Positions 49,792-60,005 are shown, numbered from the stretch's first letter. The stretch: DNA of 64,000 nucleotides from Streptomyces sp. CA-210063 (GCF_024612015.1 NZ_CP102512.1:8680001-8744000), one strand, 5' to 3'. The notes: generated by a model not told the origin, from the letters alone. A program made the numbers and translations.

Positions 49792-50948
49792 AAATCGGGA
49801 TCGTCTGTCCGTACTCCTGGGACGTGCCCGGGGGAGTCCAGTTCCACATCCGCGACCTGGCCGACCACCTCATCCGCCTCGGCCACGAGGTGTCGGTGCT
49901 CGCCCCCGCCGACGACGAAACGCCCCTGCCGCCCTACGTCGTCTCCGCGGGACGCGCGGTCCCCGTGCCCTACAACGGCTCGGTGGCCCGCCTGAACTTC
50001 GGCTTCCTGTCCGCGGCCCGGGTACGGCGCTGGCTCCACGACGGCACGTTCGACGTGATCCACATCCACGAGCCGGCCTCCCCGTCGCTCGGCCTGCTGG
50101 CCTGCTGGGCGGCGCAGGGCCCGATCGTCGCCACCTTCCACACGTCCAACCCGCGCTCCCGGGCGATGATCGCCGCGTACCCGATCCTCCAGCCCGCGCT
50201 GGAGAAGATCAGCGCCCGTATCGCGGTGAGCGAGTACGCCCGCCGCACCCTCGTCGAACACCTGGGCGGCGACGCGGTCGTCATCCCTAACGGCGTGGAC
50301 GTGGACTTCTTCGCCGGGGCCAAGCCCAACCCCGACTGGCAGGGCGACACCCTCGGCTTCGTCGGCCGTATCGACGAACCCCGCAAGGGCCTGCCGGTGC
50401 TGATGAAGGCACTCCCGAAGATCCTCGCCGAACGCCCCCGGACGCGGCTGCTGGTCGCCGGGCGCGGGGACGAGGAGGAGGCCGTCGAGACCCTACCGAA
50501 GGAGCTGCGTTCCCGCGTCGAGTTCCTCGGCATGGTCAGCGACGAGGACAAGGCCCGCTTCCTGCGCAGCGTCGACGTCTACGTCGCCCCCAACACCGGG
50601 GGCGAGAGCTTCGGCATCATCCTCGTCGAGGCCATGTCCGCCGGCGCCCCCGTCCTCGCCTCCGACCTCGACGCCTTCGCCCAGGTCCTCGACCAGGGCG
50701 GCGCGGGCGAACTGTTCGCCAACGAGGACGCCGACTCCCTCGCGACAGCCGCCGTACGCCTCCTCGGCGACCCCGCCCGCCGCACCGAACTCCGCGAACG
50801 CGGCAGCGCCCACGTCCGCCGCTTCGACTGGTCGACGGTCGGCGCCGACATCCTCGGCGTCTACGAGACGGTCACGGAAGGCGCGGCATCAGTAGCGGCG
50901 GACGAACGGGCCGGGTTGCGGGCACGGTTGGGGTTGGCCCGGGATTGA
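49788..50948 (+). CDS. pimA: phosphatidylinositol mannosyltransferase PimA
   Basis: The 386-residue GT4 glycosyltransferase transfers the first mannose from GDP-mannose to phosphatidylinositol at the inner membrane. It has the GT-B fold: PYSWDVPGGVQFHIRDLADH at the N-terminus (8-27) and in the C-terminal half the EX7E stretch ESFGIILVEAMSAGAPVLAS. GTG 49788 overlaps the patA TGA. The last 25 residues (GLRARLGLARD) are variable. It closes the pgsA-patA-pimA operon. Confidence 0.93.
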   Translation: MKIGIVCPYSWDVPGGVQFHIRDLADHLIRLGHEVSVLAPADDETPLPPYVVSAGRAVPVPYNGSVARLNFGFLSAARVRRWLHDGTFDVIHIHEPASPSLGLLACWAAQGPIVATFHTSNPRSRAMIAAYPILQPALEKISARIAVSEYARRTLVEHLGGDAVVIPNGVDVDFFAGAKPNPDWQGDTLGFVGRIDEPRKGLPVLMKALPKILAERPRTRLLVAGRGDEEEAVETLPKELRSRVEFLGMVSDEDKARFLRSVDVYVAPNTGGESFGIILVEAMSAGAPVLASDLDAFAQVLDQGGAGELFANEDADSLATAAVRLLGDPARRTELRERGSAHVRRFDWSTVGADILGVYETVTEGAASVAADERAGLRARLGLARD

Positions 50949-51082
50949 CGGGGCGGCTCGGGATTCGGCTGGGCGGCTCGGGCTGGGCGGCTGGGGACGG
51001 GACGGGCGGGCCGCGGCTTGGGCTGGGGGCTCGGGACGGGACGGGCGGGCCGCGGCTTGGGCTCGCTGTGGTGGCGGTCGGG

Positions 51083-51257
51083 GATGAGTGGGTCGTGGCC
51101 TGGGAATGACCGGGTGGCGGTTCCTGATGGGTGGGGCCGTGGCCTGGGACTGGTGGGGTGGCGGCTGAGGATGAGTGGGGCTGTGGCCTGGGATCGACCG
51201 GGTGGCGGTTCCTGATGGGTGGGGCTGTGGCCTGGGACCGGTGGGGCAACGGCTTGG
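51083..51257. repeat. 44-bp G-rich tandem repeats (four units)
   Basis: Four adjacent units of 43-44 bases start at 51083, 51126, 51170 and 51214, each beginning GATGNGTGGG and containing GTGGCCTGGGA. Units 1/3 and 2/4 are more alike, giving an 88-base higher-order period. A second repeat (GGGACGGGACGGGCGGGCCG, twice) lies near 50995-51060. The whole 50949-51484 gap, 536 bases, is otherwise non-coding and holds nothing else I recognise. Confidence 0.88.
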
Positions 51258-51484
51258 GCTGCCGGGCCGGGCGTTTCGGGCTGATGGGCCGTGGAATTCG
51301 GGCTGCCGGGTCTGTCGTTCGGGCTTGACGGGCCGTTGCCTTGGGCCGAGAGGTCTGCCGGTTTTCGCTGATGAGCCGCCGGTGTTTCCGCGCCGGAGGT
51401 CGTCGGGTTCGGCGCGGTGGAGCCGACGGTCGTCGTTTCGGGTGCGTCGGGAGGCCGTGTCGGGCACGGGTAGCCTTGCGGCCC

Positions 51485-52027
51485 GTGACTTCGACACTGA
51501 TCTGGATCGCGGTCGTCCTCTTCGCGATCGGTCTCTACCTGAGCTGGACCGCGGGACGCCTCGACCGGCTGCACGCGCGCATCGACGCCGCCCGCGCCGC
51601 GCTCGACGCGCAGTTGCTGCGCCGTGCCTCGGTCGCCCAGGAACTGGCCACCTCCGGGGTACTGGACCCGGCCGCCTCGATCGTCCTCTACGAGGCGGCG
51701 CACGCGGCCAGGCAGGCCGAGGAGGAGCAGCGCGAGGTCGCGGAGAGCGATCTGAGCCAGGCGTTGCGGGCCGTGTTCGGCGAGACGCAGCAGGTGGAGG
51801 CGGTGCGGGAGGCGCCGGGTGGTGAGGACGCCGCGAACGAGCTGGCGCAGGCCGTACGCCGGGTGCCCATGGCCCGCCGCTTCCACAACGACGCGGTACG
51901 GGCCGCCCGCGCCCTCCGCCGCCATCGCAAGGTCCGCTGGTTCCGCCTCGCCGGCCACGCGCCCTTCCCGATGGCCTTCGAGATGGACGACGAGCCCCCG
52001 ACCGCCCTGGCGGACCGGGCGCAGTGA
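51485..52027 (+). CDS. LemA-like membrane-anchored protein
   Basis: A 180-residue protein with one N-terminal transmembrane helix ([20 protein letters not shown]) and a long helical body. The pattern [19 protein letters not shown] resembles the LemA helix that reads DVQLKRR..., and [18 protein letters not shown] followed by [11 protein letters not shown] recalls the RRFYNDAVRxY...FxFxxRxxF end of LemA. I infer a divergent LemA-family member; function of LemA proteins is unclear. GTG 51485 starts immediately before the helix. It lies upstream of pdxS, separated by repeat copy E. Confidence 0.68.
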   Translation: MTSTLIWIAVVLFAIGLYLSWTAGRLDRLHARIDAARAALDAQLLRRASVAQELATSGVLDPAASIVLYEAAHAARQAEEEQREVAESDLSQALRAVFGETQQVEAVREAPGGEDAANELAQAVRRVPMARRFHNDAVRAARALRRHRKVRWFRLAGHAPFPMAFEMDDEPPTALADRAQ

Positions 52028-52052
52028 GTTTTTCGGCTGCCGGTGGGCTGCC

Positions 52053-52175
52053 GGTGGGTGGGGGCTGGTCGCGCAGTTCCCCGCGCCCCTGAAAGACACG
52101 GCCCTGCGGGCCGAAAAGCACGGGGCGCAGCCCCTGCTTTTCAGGGGCGCGGGGAACTGCGCGAGCAACCACACA
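52053..52175. repeat. dispersed GC palindrome, copy E: paired
   Basis: Opposed cores (about 52060-52094 and 52137-52170) enclose GGCCCTGCGGGCC and a GAAAAGCA...TGCTTTT hairpin, the same layout as copy D. It lies between two genes of the same direction. A run of ten C bases follows near 52200-52210. Confidence 0.85.
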
Positions 52176-52391
52176 CCACCCGCACCCGCCAAACAAGCGA
52201 CCCCCCCCCGAGCTCTCCCGCGCGCGGGGCGTAAGGGGCAGCAGCCCCCGGGGATGGGACGGGTAGGGGCGGCGGGGGCGAAAACGATCCACCGCCTCCC
52301 CATTGGCCCTTGCAGTGGCCTGCTCCCCTCACGTTTCCTCGGTGATTGCAGAAACCCTCTTCCCCGAGCTTCCCCGAGCGAGGTCAAACCC

Positions 52392-53309
52392 GTGTCCAGC
52401 ACGCTCTCCAACTCCACCACCCAGACCCCCGAGACCGGCACCGCCCGCGTGAAGCGCGGCATGGCCGAGCAGCTCAAGGGCGGTGTGATCATGGACGTCG
52501 TCACCCCGGAGCAGGCGAAGATCGCCGAGGACGCGGGCGCGGTCGCGGTCATGGCCCTGGAGCGGGTCCCGGCCGACATCCGCAAGGACGGCGGCGTGGC
52601 CCGTATGTCCGACCCCGACATGATCGAGGGCATCATCGAGGCCGTCTCGATCCCGGTCATGGCCAAGTCCCGCATCGGCCACTTCGTCGAGGCCCAGGTC
52701 CTGCAGTCCCTCGGCGTCGACTACATCGACGAGTCCGAGGTCCTCACCCCGGCCGACGAGGTCAACCACTCCGACAAGTGGGCCTTCACCACCCCCTTCG
52801 TCTGCGGCGCCACCAACCTCGGCGAGGCCCTGCGCCGCATAGCCGAGGGCGCCGCCATGATCCGCTCCAAGGGCGAGGCCGGCACCGGCAACGTCGTCGA
52901 GGCGGTCCGTCACCTGCGCCAGATCAAGAACGAGATCGCCAGGCTGCGCGGCTTCGACAACAACGAGCTGTACGCCGCCGCCAAGGAGCTGCGCGCCCCG
53001 TACGAGCTGGTCAAGGAGGTCTCCGAGCTGGGCAAGCTCCCGGTGGTCCTCTTCTCCGCCGGCGGCGTGGCCACCCCGGCCGACGCCGCGCTGATGCGCC
53101 AGCTCGGCGCCGAGGGCGTCTTCGTCGGCTCCGGCATCTTCAAGTCCGGCGACCCGGCCAAGCGCGCCGCCGCCATCGTGAAGGCCACCACCTTCTACGA
53201 CGACCCGAAGATCATCGCGGACGCCTCCCGCAACCTGGGCGAGGCCATGGTCGGCATCAACTGCGACACCCTCCCCGAGGCCGAGCGCTACGCGAACCGG
53301 GGCTGGTAA
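52392..53309 (+). CDS. pdxS: pyridoxal 5'-phosphate synthase, PdxS subunit
   Basis: The 305-residue PLP synthase barrel joins ribose-5-phosphate, glyceraldehyde-3-phosphate and ammonia into [41 protein letters not shown] and [13 protein letters not shown] with the active-site Lys are as in the family. The first 20 residues ([15 protein letters not shown]) are polar and variable. GTG 52392 is preceded by GCGAGG. pdxT starts 6 bases after its stop, giving the two-subunit synthase in one operon. Confidence 0.97.
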   Translation: MSSTLSNSTTQTPETGTARVKRGMAEQLKGGVIMDVVTPEQAKIAEDAGAVAVMALERVPADIRKDGGVARMSDPDMIEGIIEAVSIPVMAKSRIGHFVEAQVLQSLGVDYIDESEVLTPADEVNHSDKWAFTTPFVCGATNLGEALRRIAEGAAMIRSKGEAGTGNVVEAVRHLRQIKNEIARLRGFDNNELYAAAKELRAPYELVKEVSELGKLPVVLFSAGGVATPADAALMRQLGAEGVFVGSGIFKSGDPAKRAAAIVKATTFYDDPKIIADASRNLGEAMVGINCDTLPEAERYANRGW

Positions 53310-53315
53310 GCACCC

Positions 53316-53924
53316 ATGAGCCACACCCCCGTCATAGGCGTCCTGGCCCTCCAGGGCGACGTACGGGAGCACCTCATCGCCCTGGCCGCGGCCGACGCCG
53401 TGGCCAGGCCGGTGCGGCGCCCCGAGGAAATCGCCGAGGTGGACGGCCTCGTCATCCCCGGCGGCGAGTCCACCACCATTTCCAAGCTGGCCGTCCTCTT
53501 CGGCGTGATGGACCCCCTACGCGCGCGCGTGCGCGACGGCATGCCCGTCTACGGCACCTGCGCCGGCCTGATCATGCTCGCCGACAAGATCCTCGACCCG
53601 CGCTCGGGCCAGGAGACCATCGGCGGCATCGACATGATCGTGCGCCGCAACGCCTTCGGCCGCCAGAACGAGTCCTTCGAAGCCTCGGTGGACGTCAAGG
53701 GCGTGGCGGGCGATCCTGTGGAGGGCGTCTTCATCCGCGCCCCCTGGGTCGAGTCCGTCGGCGCCGAGACAGAGGTGCTGGCCGAGCACGAGGGTCACAT
53801 CGTCGCCGTGCGCCAGGGCAACGCCCTCGCCACGTCGTTCCATCCGGAGCTGACCGGCGACCACCGACTGCACGCGCTGTTCGTCGAGATGGTGCGCGCG
53901 AACCGGGCGGCGGAGTCCTTGTAG
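53316..53924 (+). CDS. pdxT: pyridoxal 5'-phosphate synthase, glutaminase subunit
   Basis: The 202-residue class I glutamine amidotransferase supplies ammonia to Pdx[13 protein letters not shown], the oxyanion IPGGEST, the nucleophile C in YGTCAGLI and the catalytic H-E pair in FHPEL are all in order. Length is family-typical (about 190-205). It follows pdxS directly and yebC lies 49 bases on. Confidence 0.97.
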   Translation: MSHTPVIGVLALQGDVREHLIALAAADAVARPVRRPEEIAEVDGLVIPGGESTTISKLAVLFGVMDPLRARVRDGMPVYGTCAGLIMLADKILDPRSGQETIGGIDMIVRRNAFGRQNESFEASVDVKGVAGDPVEGVFIRAPWVESVGAETEVLAEHEGHIVAVRQGNALATSFHPELTGDHRLHALFVEMVRANRAAESL

Positions 53925-53973
53925 GATCTCTGGGGTTCGTTGCAGAGATGGGTTACGCGAAGGAGACAGGCAG

Positions 53974-54726
53974 ATGTCCGGCCACTCTAAATGGGCTACG
54001 ACGAAGCACAAGAAGGCCGTGATCGACGCCAAGCGCGGCAAGCTCTTCGCGAAGCTGATCAAGAACATCGAGGTCGCCGCGCGCATGGGCGGGGTCGACA
54101 TCGAGGGCAACCCGACGCTCTACGACGCCATCCAGAAGGCGAAGAAGCAGTCCGTCCCGAACAAGAACATCGACTCCGCGGTCAAGCGCGGCGGCGGCCT
54201 TGAGGCCGGTGGCGCCGACTACGAGACGATCATGTACGAGGGCTACGGTCCGAACGGTGTCGCGGTGCTCATCGAGTGCCTCACCGACAACCGCAACCGC
54301 GCCGCCTCCGACGTCCGCGTCGCCATGACCCGCAACGGCGGCTCGATGGCCGACCCGGGCTCCGTCTCGTACCTCTTCAACCGCAAGGGCGTCGTGATCG
54401 TCCCCAAGGGCGAGCTGTCCGAGGACGACGTTCTGGAGGTCGTCCTCGACGCGGGTGCCGAGGAGGTCAACGACCTGGGCGAGTCCTTCGAGGTGATCTC
54501 CGAGGCCACCGACCTGGTCGCGGTGCGCACCGCGCTCCAGGACGCGGGGATCGACTACGACTCGGCCGACGCCAACTTCGTCCCGACCATGCAGGTCGAG
54601 CTGGACGAGGAGGGCGCCAAGAAGATCTTCAAGCTGATCGACGCCCTCGAGGACAGCGACGACGTGCAGAACGTCTTCGCCAACTTCGACGTGAGCGACG
54701 ACGTCATGGCCAAGGTCGACGCGTAG
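53974..54726 (+). CDS. YebC/PmpR-family protein
   Basis: The 250-residue protein opens with [16 protein letters not shown] and shows all three YebC domains, with [22 protein letters not shown] in the middle. YebC proteins act as transcription regulators or, in newer work, help ribosomes through proline stretches. Its place before ruvC is conserved in many bacteria. AAGGAG precedes the ATG. A terminator hairpin ends it (54773-54802). Confidence 0.95.
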   Translation: MSGHSKWATTKHKKAVIDAKRGKLFAKLIKNIEVAARMGGVDIEGNPTLYDAIQKAKKQSVPNKNIDSAVKRGGGLEAGGADYETIMYEGYGPNGVAVLIECLTDNRNRAASDVRVAMTRNGGSMADPGSVSYLFNRKGVVIVPKGELSEDDVLEVVLDAGAEEVNDLGESFEVISEATDLVAVRTALQDAGIDYDSADANFVPTMQVELDEEGAKKIFKLIDALEDSDDVQNVFANFDVSDDVMAKVDA

Positions 54727-54772
54727 CGCTCCGCGAGCCGAGCCGAACAGGCTCGATCGCGATGGACTTCAA

Positions 54773-54802
54773 CGGGCCGACGGGACGCACCCCGTCGGCC
54801 CG
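54773..54802. terminator. 12-bp perfect hairpin after yebC
   Basis: CGGGCCGACGGG (54773-54784) pairs perfectly with 54791-54802 around ACGCAC. No T-run. It lies 46 bases after the stop, before the ruvC leader. Confidence 0.8.
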
Positions 54803-54870
54803 TCGCGTTGTCGGCCGTTGTCAGTGGCAGCCGATAGCCTGCACAAACAGGTGATCGATGGGAGGGGCTC

Positions 54871-55500
54871 GTGCGCGTACTGGGGGTGGACCCGGGACTG
54901 ACCCGTTGCGGTGTCGGTGTGGTGGAAGGCGTCGCCGGACGGCCGCTCACCATGCGCGGCGTCGGTGTCGTCCGTACGCCCGCGGACGCCGAGTTGGGGC
55001 ACCGCCTCGTCGTGATCGAGCAGGGCATCGAGCAGTGGCTCGACGAGTACCGCCCCGAATTCGTCGCCGTGGAGCGGGTGTTCAGCCAGCACAACGTACG
55101 GACGGTCATGGGCACCGCCCAGGCCAGCGCCGTCGCCATGCTCTGCGCCGCCCGCCGCGGCATCCCCGTCGCCCTGCACACCCCCAGCGAGGTCAAGGCC
55201 GCCGTCACCGGCAGCGGCCGCGCCGACAAGGCCCAGGTCGGTGCCATGGTCACCCGCCTGCTCCGGCTCGACGCGCCCCCGAAACCGGCGGACGCCGCCG
55301 ATGCCCTCGCCCTCGCCATCTGCCACATCTGGCGGGCCCCCGCGCAGAACCGCCTCCAGCAGGCCGTCGCCCTGCACGCGACCAAAGCACCGAACACATC
55401 GCGCACATCGAACCCATCACTTGCATCGAACCCATCACGGGCATCGAACCCATCGCGTGCATCGAACGCATCGAACGCACTGAAAGGCCGTACGGCATGA
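54871..55500 (+). CDS. ruvC: Holliday junction resolvase RuvC with repeat tail
   Basis: The 209-residue resolvase has the acidic active site: D7 in [11 protein letters not shown]68 in AVERVF, and D142/D145 region in [11 protein letters not shown]. The body is about 175 residues; the last 30 are a Ser/Asn/Pro/Ala repeat ([12 protein letters not shown]...) absent from most RuvC proteins. The repeat is a DNA minisatellite (55403-55476). GTG 54871 follows GGGAGGGG. ruvA overlaps its stop. The core is intact, so activity is expected, with the tail probably unstructured. Confidence 0.95.
   Translation: MRVLGVDPGLTRCGVGVVEGVAGRPLTMRGVGVVRTPADAELGHRLVVIEQGIEQWLDEYRPEFVAVERVFSQHNVRTVMGTAQASAVAMLCAARRGIPVALHTPSEVKAAVTGSGRADKAQVGAMVTRLLRLDAPPKPADAADALALAICHIWRAPAQNRLQQAVALHATKAPNTSRTSNPSLASNPSRASNPSRASNASNALKGRTA
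55403..55476 (+). repeat. 18-bp minisatellite at the 3' end of ruvC
   Basis: Units of about 18 bases built on GCATCGAACCCATCAC occur about four times and encode ASNPSR-type hexamers. The last unit is truncated. It precedes the ATG of ruvA, which is 21 bases on. Confidence 0.85.
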
Positions 55501-56102
55501 TCGCCTTCGTCAGCGGCACGGTCGCCGCACTCGCTCCCGACACAGCGGTGGTCGAGGTGGGTGGGGTCGGCATGGCCGTGCAGTGCACGCCGAACACACT
55601 GTCCACGCTGAGGCTCGGTCAGCCGGCCAAGCTCGCCACCTCCCTCGTCGTACGGGAGGACTCGCTGACCCTCTACGGCTTCGTGGACGACGACGAGCGC
55701 CAGGTCTTCGAGCTGCTCCAGACCGCGAGCGGGGTCGGCCCGCGCCTGGCCCAGGCGATGCTCGCCGTGCACACCCCCGACGCTTTGCGCCGAGCGGTGG
55801 CCACGGGTGACGAGAAGGCGCTGATCGCCGTCCCCGGCATCGGCAAGAAGGGTGCGCAGAAGCTGCTGCTGGAGTTGAGGGACCGCCTCGGCGAGCCGAT
55901 CGGCGCCCCCGCGATCGGCGCCCCGGTCACCCAGGGCTGGCGCGACCAACTGCACGCCGCCCTGATCGGCCTCGGGTACGCGACGCGCGAGGCCGACGAG
56001 GCCGTGTCGGCCGTGGCCCCCCAGGCCGAGGCCGCCCAAGGCACGCCCCAGGTGGGCCAGTTGCTCAAGGCCGCCCTCCAGACCCTCAACAGAGCCCGCT
56101 GA
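55497..56102 (+). CDS. ruvA: Holliday junction branch-migration protein RuvA
   Basis: The 201-residue protein forms the tetrameric DNA-binding core with RuvB. N-terminal OB domain ([20 protein letters not shown]), central helix-hairpin-helix ([33 protein letters not shown]) and the C-terminal domain that contacts RuvB ([16 protein letters not shown]...[13 protein letters not shown]). ATG 55497 overlaps ruvC stop (ATGA). A long Ala/Pro linker joins domains II and III, as in other Streptomyces. Confidence 0.96.
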   Translation: MIAFVSGTVAALAPDTAVVEVGGVGMAVQCTPNTLSTLRLGQPAKLATSLVVREDSLTLYGFVDDDERQVFELLQTASGVGPRLAQAMLAVHTPDALRRAVATGDEKALIAVPGIGKKGAQKLLLELRDRLGEPIGAPAIGAPVTQGWRDQLHAALIGLGYATREADEAVSAVAPQAEAAQGTPQVGQLLKAALQTLNRAR

Positions 56103-56322
56103 CCGGCCTGTCGAGGCCGTCGTACGCGACCCGTACGACTGTGGGGCTGTAGGACCCCACGCCCCGTAAGCTCCATCCGACCGCGACCCGCGAGGCACAC
56201 GCGATGCTGTTGTCCGTCCGGGTCTGTCCGGGGACGCAGAGCCCGAAAGCGGCCCCCGTGCCGCCGGCCGGACCCCCGGCCGAACCGGACGAACCCGGCA
56301 CGCCCCTGCGAGGAGAGTTTCA

Positions 56323-57393
56323 GTGAACTGGGACGACACGACCGACGACACCGCCCCCGACCGGCTGGTGGGCTCTGTCGCCGACCGTGAGGACCAGGCC
56401 GTCGAGGCCGCCCTGCGCCCCAAGGACCTGGACGAGTTCATCGGCCAGGAGAAGGTCCGCGAGCAGCTCGACCTGGTGCTGCGGGCGGCACGCGCGCGTG
56501 GGGCCACCGCCGACCACGTCCTGCTCTCCGGTGCGCCGGGCCTCGGCAAGACCACCCTCTCGATGATCATCGCGGCCGAGATGGGCGCCCCCATCCGCAT
56601 CACCTCCGGCCCGGCCATCCAGCACGCCGGCGACCTGGCCGCGATCCTCTCCTCCCTCCAGGAGGGCGAGGTCCTCTTCCTCGACGAGATCCACCGCATG
56701 TCCCGGCCCGCCGAGGAGATGCTGTACATGGCGATGGAGGACTTCCGGGTCGACGTCATCGTCGGCAAGGGCCCCGGCGCCACCGCGATCCCCCTCGAAC
56801 TGCCGCCCTTCACCCTGGTCGGCGCCACCACGCGCGCGGGACTGCTGCCGCCGCCGCTGCGCGACCGCTTCGGCTTCACCGCGCACATGGAGTTCTACGA
56901 GCCGGCCGAGCTGGAGCGCGTCATCCACCGCTCGGCGCACCTGCTCGACGTGGAGATCAACGCGGACGGCGCCGCCGAGATCGCGGGCCGCTCGCGCGGC
57001 ACACCCCGTATCGCCAACCGTCTGCTGCGCCGCGTACGGGACTACGCGCAGGTCAAGGCGGACGGCATCATCACGCGCGACATCGCCGAGGCCGCCCTCG
57101 CCGTCTACGAGGTGGACGCCCGCGGCCTCGACCGTCTCGACCGGGGCGTCCTCGAAGCCCTGCTCAAGCTCTTCGGCGGCGGACCGGTCGGTCTCTCCAC
57201 CCTCGCCGTCGCCGTGGGGGAGGAGCGCGAGACCGTCGAGGAGGTCGCCGAACCCTTCCTCGTCCGCGAGGGCCTGCTCGCCCGAACCCCCCGTGGCCGG
57301 GTGGCGACCCCCGCCGCCTGGGCCCATCTCGGCCTCACCCCGCCACGCGGCACGACCGGCGGAAACGGACAACAGGACCTCTTCGGGGCGTGA
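56323..57393 (+). CDS. ruvB: Holliday junction branch-migration ATPase RuvB
   Basis: The 356-residue AAA+ ATPase drives branch migration. Walker [10 protein letters not shown] (about 70-78), Walker [10 protein letters not shown], sensor [18 protein letters not shown] and the arginine-finger region are present; the C-terminal winged helix ends with [17 protein letters not shown] 56323 follows GAGGAGAG. It follows ruvA by 220 non-coding bases, so it may have a promoter of its own as well. Confidence 0.97.
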   Translation: MNWDDTTDDTAPDRLVGSVADREDQAVEAALRPKDLDEFIGQEKVREQLDLVLRAARARGATADHVLLSGAPGLGKTTLSMIIAAEMGAPIRITSGPAIQHAGDLAAILSSLQEGEVLFLDEIHRMSRPAEEMLYMAMEDFRVDVIVGKGPGATAIPLELPPFTLVGATTRAGLLPPPLRDRFGFTAHMEFYEPAELERVIHRSAHLLDVEINADGAAEIAGRSRGTPRIANRLLRRVRDYAQVKADGIITRDIAEAALAVYEVDARGLDRLDRGVLEALLKLFGGGPVGLSTLAVAVGEERETVEEVAEPFLVREGLLARTPRGRVATPAAWAHLGLTPPRGTTGGNGQQDLFGA

Positions 57394-57450
57394 CCGTCTC
57401 GTGACGGCGCGGTACTCGCCCGGCATGGAACCCCGGTGACATGCTGTGCG

Positions 57451-57480
57451 TTGTTCCATCGTGGTGGACTCGCTTAGACT
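57451..57480 (+). promoter_or_regulatory. promoter for yajC-secDF
   Basis: TTGTTC (57451-57456) and TAGACT (57475-57480) are 18 bases apart, close to the primary sigma consensus, and sit 88 bases upstream of the yajC GTG after the end of ruvB. Confidence 0.6.
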
Positions 57481-57567
57481 CCGCCGATGCCGCCCTTGTC
57501 GGCGGCACACATACCCCCAACCATCAGGCCGCTCGCCATCGCGGTCGTGTGAAGGAAGTTCCGACCC

Positions 57568-58092
57568 GTGAGTCTCGTGACCCTCCTCCCGTTCATCGTG
57601 CTCATCGGGGCCATGATCCTGATGACCCGATCGGCCAAGAAGAAGCAGCAGCAGGCCGTCGACATGCGGAACCAGATGCAGCCCGGTTCCGGCGTCCGCA
57701 CGATCGGGGGCATGTACGCGACCGTCAAGGAGGTCAGCGAGGACACGGTCCTCCTCGACGCCGGGCCGGGCGTCGAGCTGCTGTTCGCCAAGAACTCCAT
57801 CGGTGCCGTCCTCAGCGACGAGGAGTACAACCGCATCGTCCACGGCATCGAGCACGACCTGAAGTCCGACGTCGTCCCGGACGACGCCTCCTCCCTCACC
57901 GAGACCGACGAGCCCTCCGACGACGCTTCCGCCGCTTCCGACGACAAGCCCATCGACCTCGGCAAGAAGGACGCGTCCGACGACGCGACCGACGAGACCG
58001 CCGAGGCGAAGGCCGACGAGGCCAAGGCTGACGAGGCCAAGGCCGACGAAGCAGAGCCGAAGAAGACCGACGGCGAGTCCGACGCGAAGTAG
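57568..58092 (+). CDS. yajC: Sec translocon accessory protein YajC
   Basis: A 174-residue protein with one N-terminal transmembrane helix (VTLLPFIVLIGAMILMTR) and the YajC domain (RNQMQPGSGVRTIGGMYATV). The final 70 residues are acidic with KADEA repeats, encoded by 15-base repeats (58006-58058), longer than in E. coli YajC (110). It forms a complex with SecD and SecF, encoded next. GTG 57568 follows AAGGAAG. Confidence 0.92.
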   Translation: MSLVTLLPFIVLIGAMILMTRSAKKKQQQAVDMRNQMQPGSGVRTIGGMYATVKEVSEDTVLLDAGPGVELLFAKNSIGAVLSDEEYNRIVHGIEHDLKSDVVPDDASSLTETDEPSDDASAASDDKPIDLGKKDASDDATDETAEAKADEAKADEAKADEAEPKKTDGESDAK

Positions 58093-58225
58093 TCACGTCC
58101 CGGGAGTGCGAGCGAGAACCGCCCGCGCCCCGGGCACGTGCCGTTTTCGCCCGGATTCCCGACACCAGTCATGGCCGTCTCCGCGCTGACCCCGCGCACG
58201 GCGGCCCGAGAGGGAGTACGAGAAG

Positions 58226-60004
58226 GTGGCAGCACCGAAGAAGGGCCGGAGCGCGAGCACCCAGAGCAAGCCTGGGCGCGCGCTGGCCCTCATCCTGATC
58301 GCCCTTGTGGCGCTCACCGGGGGAATGTTTGCCTCCGGACACACCACTCCGCGTCTCGGCATCGACCTCGCCGGTGGTACGAGCATCACACTGACGGCGG
58401 TCAACGAGCCCGGCCAGCCCAACGCGATCAACAAGACCAACATGGACACCGCGGTCGAGATCATGAACCGCCGTGTCAACGGTCTGGGCGTGTCCGAGGC
58501 GGAGGTCCAGACCCAGGGCAATGAGAACATCATTGTCAATATCCCCAAGGGCACGGATTCCGAAGAGGCCAGGCAACAGGTCGGTACCACCGCGAAGCTG
58601 TACTTCCGCCCGGTCCTCCAGAGCCAGGTCGGCACCGGCGCCACGGACACCCCGAGCGCCCCACCGAGCACCAGCCCCAGTGGCAGCGCCTCGCCGAGCC
58701 CGTCGAGCTCCGACGGCAAGGACGAGGCGACCTCGCCCGAGTCCGGTGACTCCGCCAGCCCGTCGAGCTCCGCCACGTCCCAGGGCCGTGCGGTCACCGA
58801 CGCGCTGAAGGCCGACCCCACGCCCTCCGGCAGCAGCTCCGAGTCCGCCAAGGCCTCCGACAGCGCCTCGCCGTCGGCGAGCCCGAGCGTCGACGAGGAG
58901 ACCCAGGCGCTCCAGGCCAAGTTCGCCGCCCTCGACTGCAACGACCCCAAGCAGCGCGCCGAGGCCGGCAAGGGCAAGACCACCGACGTCGTCGTGGCCT
59001 GCGGCCAGGACAACGGCAGCTGGAGCAAGTTCGTGCTCGGCCCGGTCGGGGTCGACGGCACCGAGGTCGAGAAGGCCCAGGCGCTGCTCGACACGCAGAA
59101 CGGCACCGGCTGGCAGGTCGTCATGGACTTCGACTCCAGCGGCGAGAAGAAGTTCGCCGACATCACCGGCCAGCTGGCGTCCCAGACCTCCCCGCAGAAC
59201 GAGTTCGCGATCGTCCTCGACGACGAGGTCGTCTCCCACCCCTACGTCCGCGCGGCGGTCACCGGCGGCAAGGCGGAGATCTCCGGCAGCTTCACGCAGG
59301 AGGAGGCCCAGAACCTCGCCAACATGCTGTCGTACGGCGCGCTCCCGCTGACCTTCAAGGAGTCCAGCGTCACCACCGTCAGCCCCGCGCTCGGCGGCGA
59401 CCAGCTGCAGGCCGGTCTGATCGCCGGTGCGATCGGTCTGGCCCTGGTCATGATCTACCTGATCGTCTACTACCGCGGCCTGTCGCTGATCGCCATCGCC
59501 TCGCTGCTGGTCTCGGCGGCCCTGACCTACGTGATCATGGCGCTGCTCGGCCCGACGATCAACTTCGCGCTGAACCTCCCGGCGGTCTGCGGAGCGATCG
59601 TCGCGATCGGTATCACGGCGGACTCGTTCATCGTGTACTTCGAACGAGTTCGGGACGAGATCCGCGAAGGCCGTACGCTGCGCCCCGCCGTCGAGCGGGC
59701 CTGGCCGCGAGCCCGGCGCACCATCCTGGTCTCCGACTTCGTGTCGTTCCTCTCCGCCGCGGTGCTCTTCATCGTCACCGTCGGCAAGGTCCAGGGCTTC
59801 GCGTTCACGCTCGGTCTGACGACCGTGCTCGACGTCGTGGTCGTCTTCCTCTTCACGAAGCCGCTGCTGACGCTGCTGGCCCGCACGAAGTTCTTCGGGA
59901 GCGGCCACAGCTGGTCCGGTCTCGACCCGAAGCGGCTGGGTGCCCGGCCGCCGCTGCGCCGCACCCGCCGTCCCGTCGTCCCCGCCGACCCGAAGGAGGC
60001 CTGA
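58226..60004 (+). CDS. secD: protein translocase subunit SecD
   Basis: The 592-residue protein uses the proton gradient to pull secreted proteins across. It has helix TM1 near residues 18-37, the GIDLAGGTSITL strand, a large outer domain with a Ser/Pro/Asp-rich insertion (about 140-225, SPSPSSSDGK and similar), then the core VMDFDSSGEKKFADITG, TGGKAEISGSF and five TM helices ending with AVPADPKEA. The low-complexity insertion is longer than in E. coli SecD. GTG 58226 lies after GAGGGAG. secF starts 1 base after its TGA. Confidence 0.95.
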   Translation: MAAPKKGRSASTQSKPGRALALILIALVALTGGMFASGHTTPRLGIDLAGGTSITLTAVNEPGQPNAINKTNMDTAVEIMNRRVNGLGVSEAEVQTQGNENIIVNIPKGTDSEEARQQVGTTAKLYFRPVLQSQVGTGATDTPSAPPSTSPSGSASPSPSSSDGKDEATSPESGDSASPSSSATSQGRAVTDALKADPTPSGSSSESAKASDSASPSASPSVDEETQALQAKFAALDCNDPKQRAEAGKGKTTDVVVACGQDNGSWSKFVLGPVGVDGTEVEKAQALLDTQNGTGWQVVMDFDSSGEKKFADITGQLASQTSPQNEFAIVLDDEVVSHPYVRAAVTGGKAEISGSFTQEEAQNLANMLSYGALPLTFKESSVTTVSPALGGDQLQAGLIAGAIGLALVMIYLIVYYRGLSLIAIASLLVSAALTYVIMALLGPTINFALNLPAVCGAIVAIGITADSFIVYFERVRDEIREGRTLRPAVERAWPRARRTILVSDFVSFLSAAVLFIVTVGKVQGFAFTLGLTTVLDVVVVFLFTKPLLTLLARTKFFGSGHSWSGLDPKRLGARPPLRRTRRPVVPADPKEA

Positions 60005-60005
60005 G

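Noticed and set aside
51083..51257. CRISPR or IS end for the G-rich repeats
   Set aside because: Units are contiguous with no spacers; there is no transposase or terminal inverted repeat.
50861..52675. Long minus-strand frames across the gap after pimA
   Set aside because: They run through repeats and antisense to pimA, the LemA-like gene and pdxS, with Pro/Arg/Ser-rich sequence and no ribosome site.
55403..55476. CRISPR-like array at the 3' end of ruvC
   Set aside because: Units are directly adjacent without unique spacers, encode a repetitive tail in frame, and no cas gene exists here.
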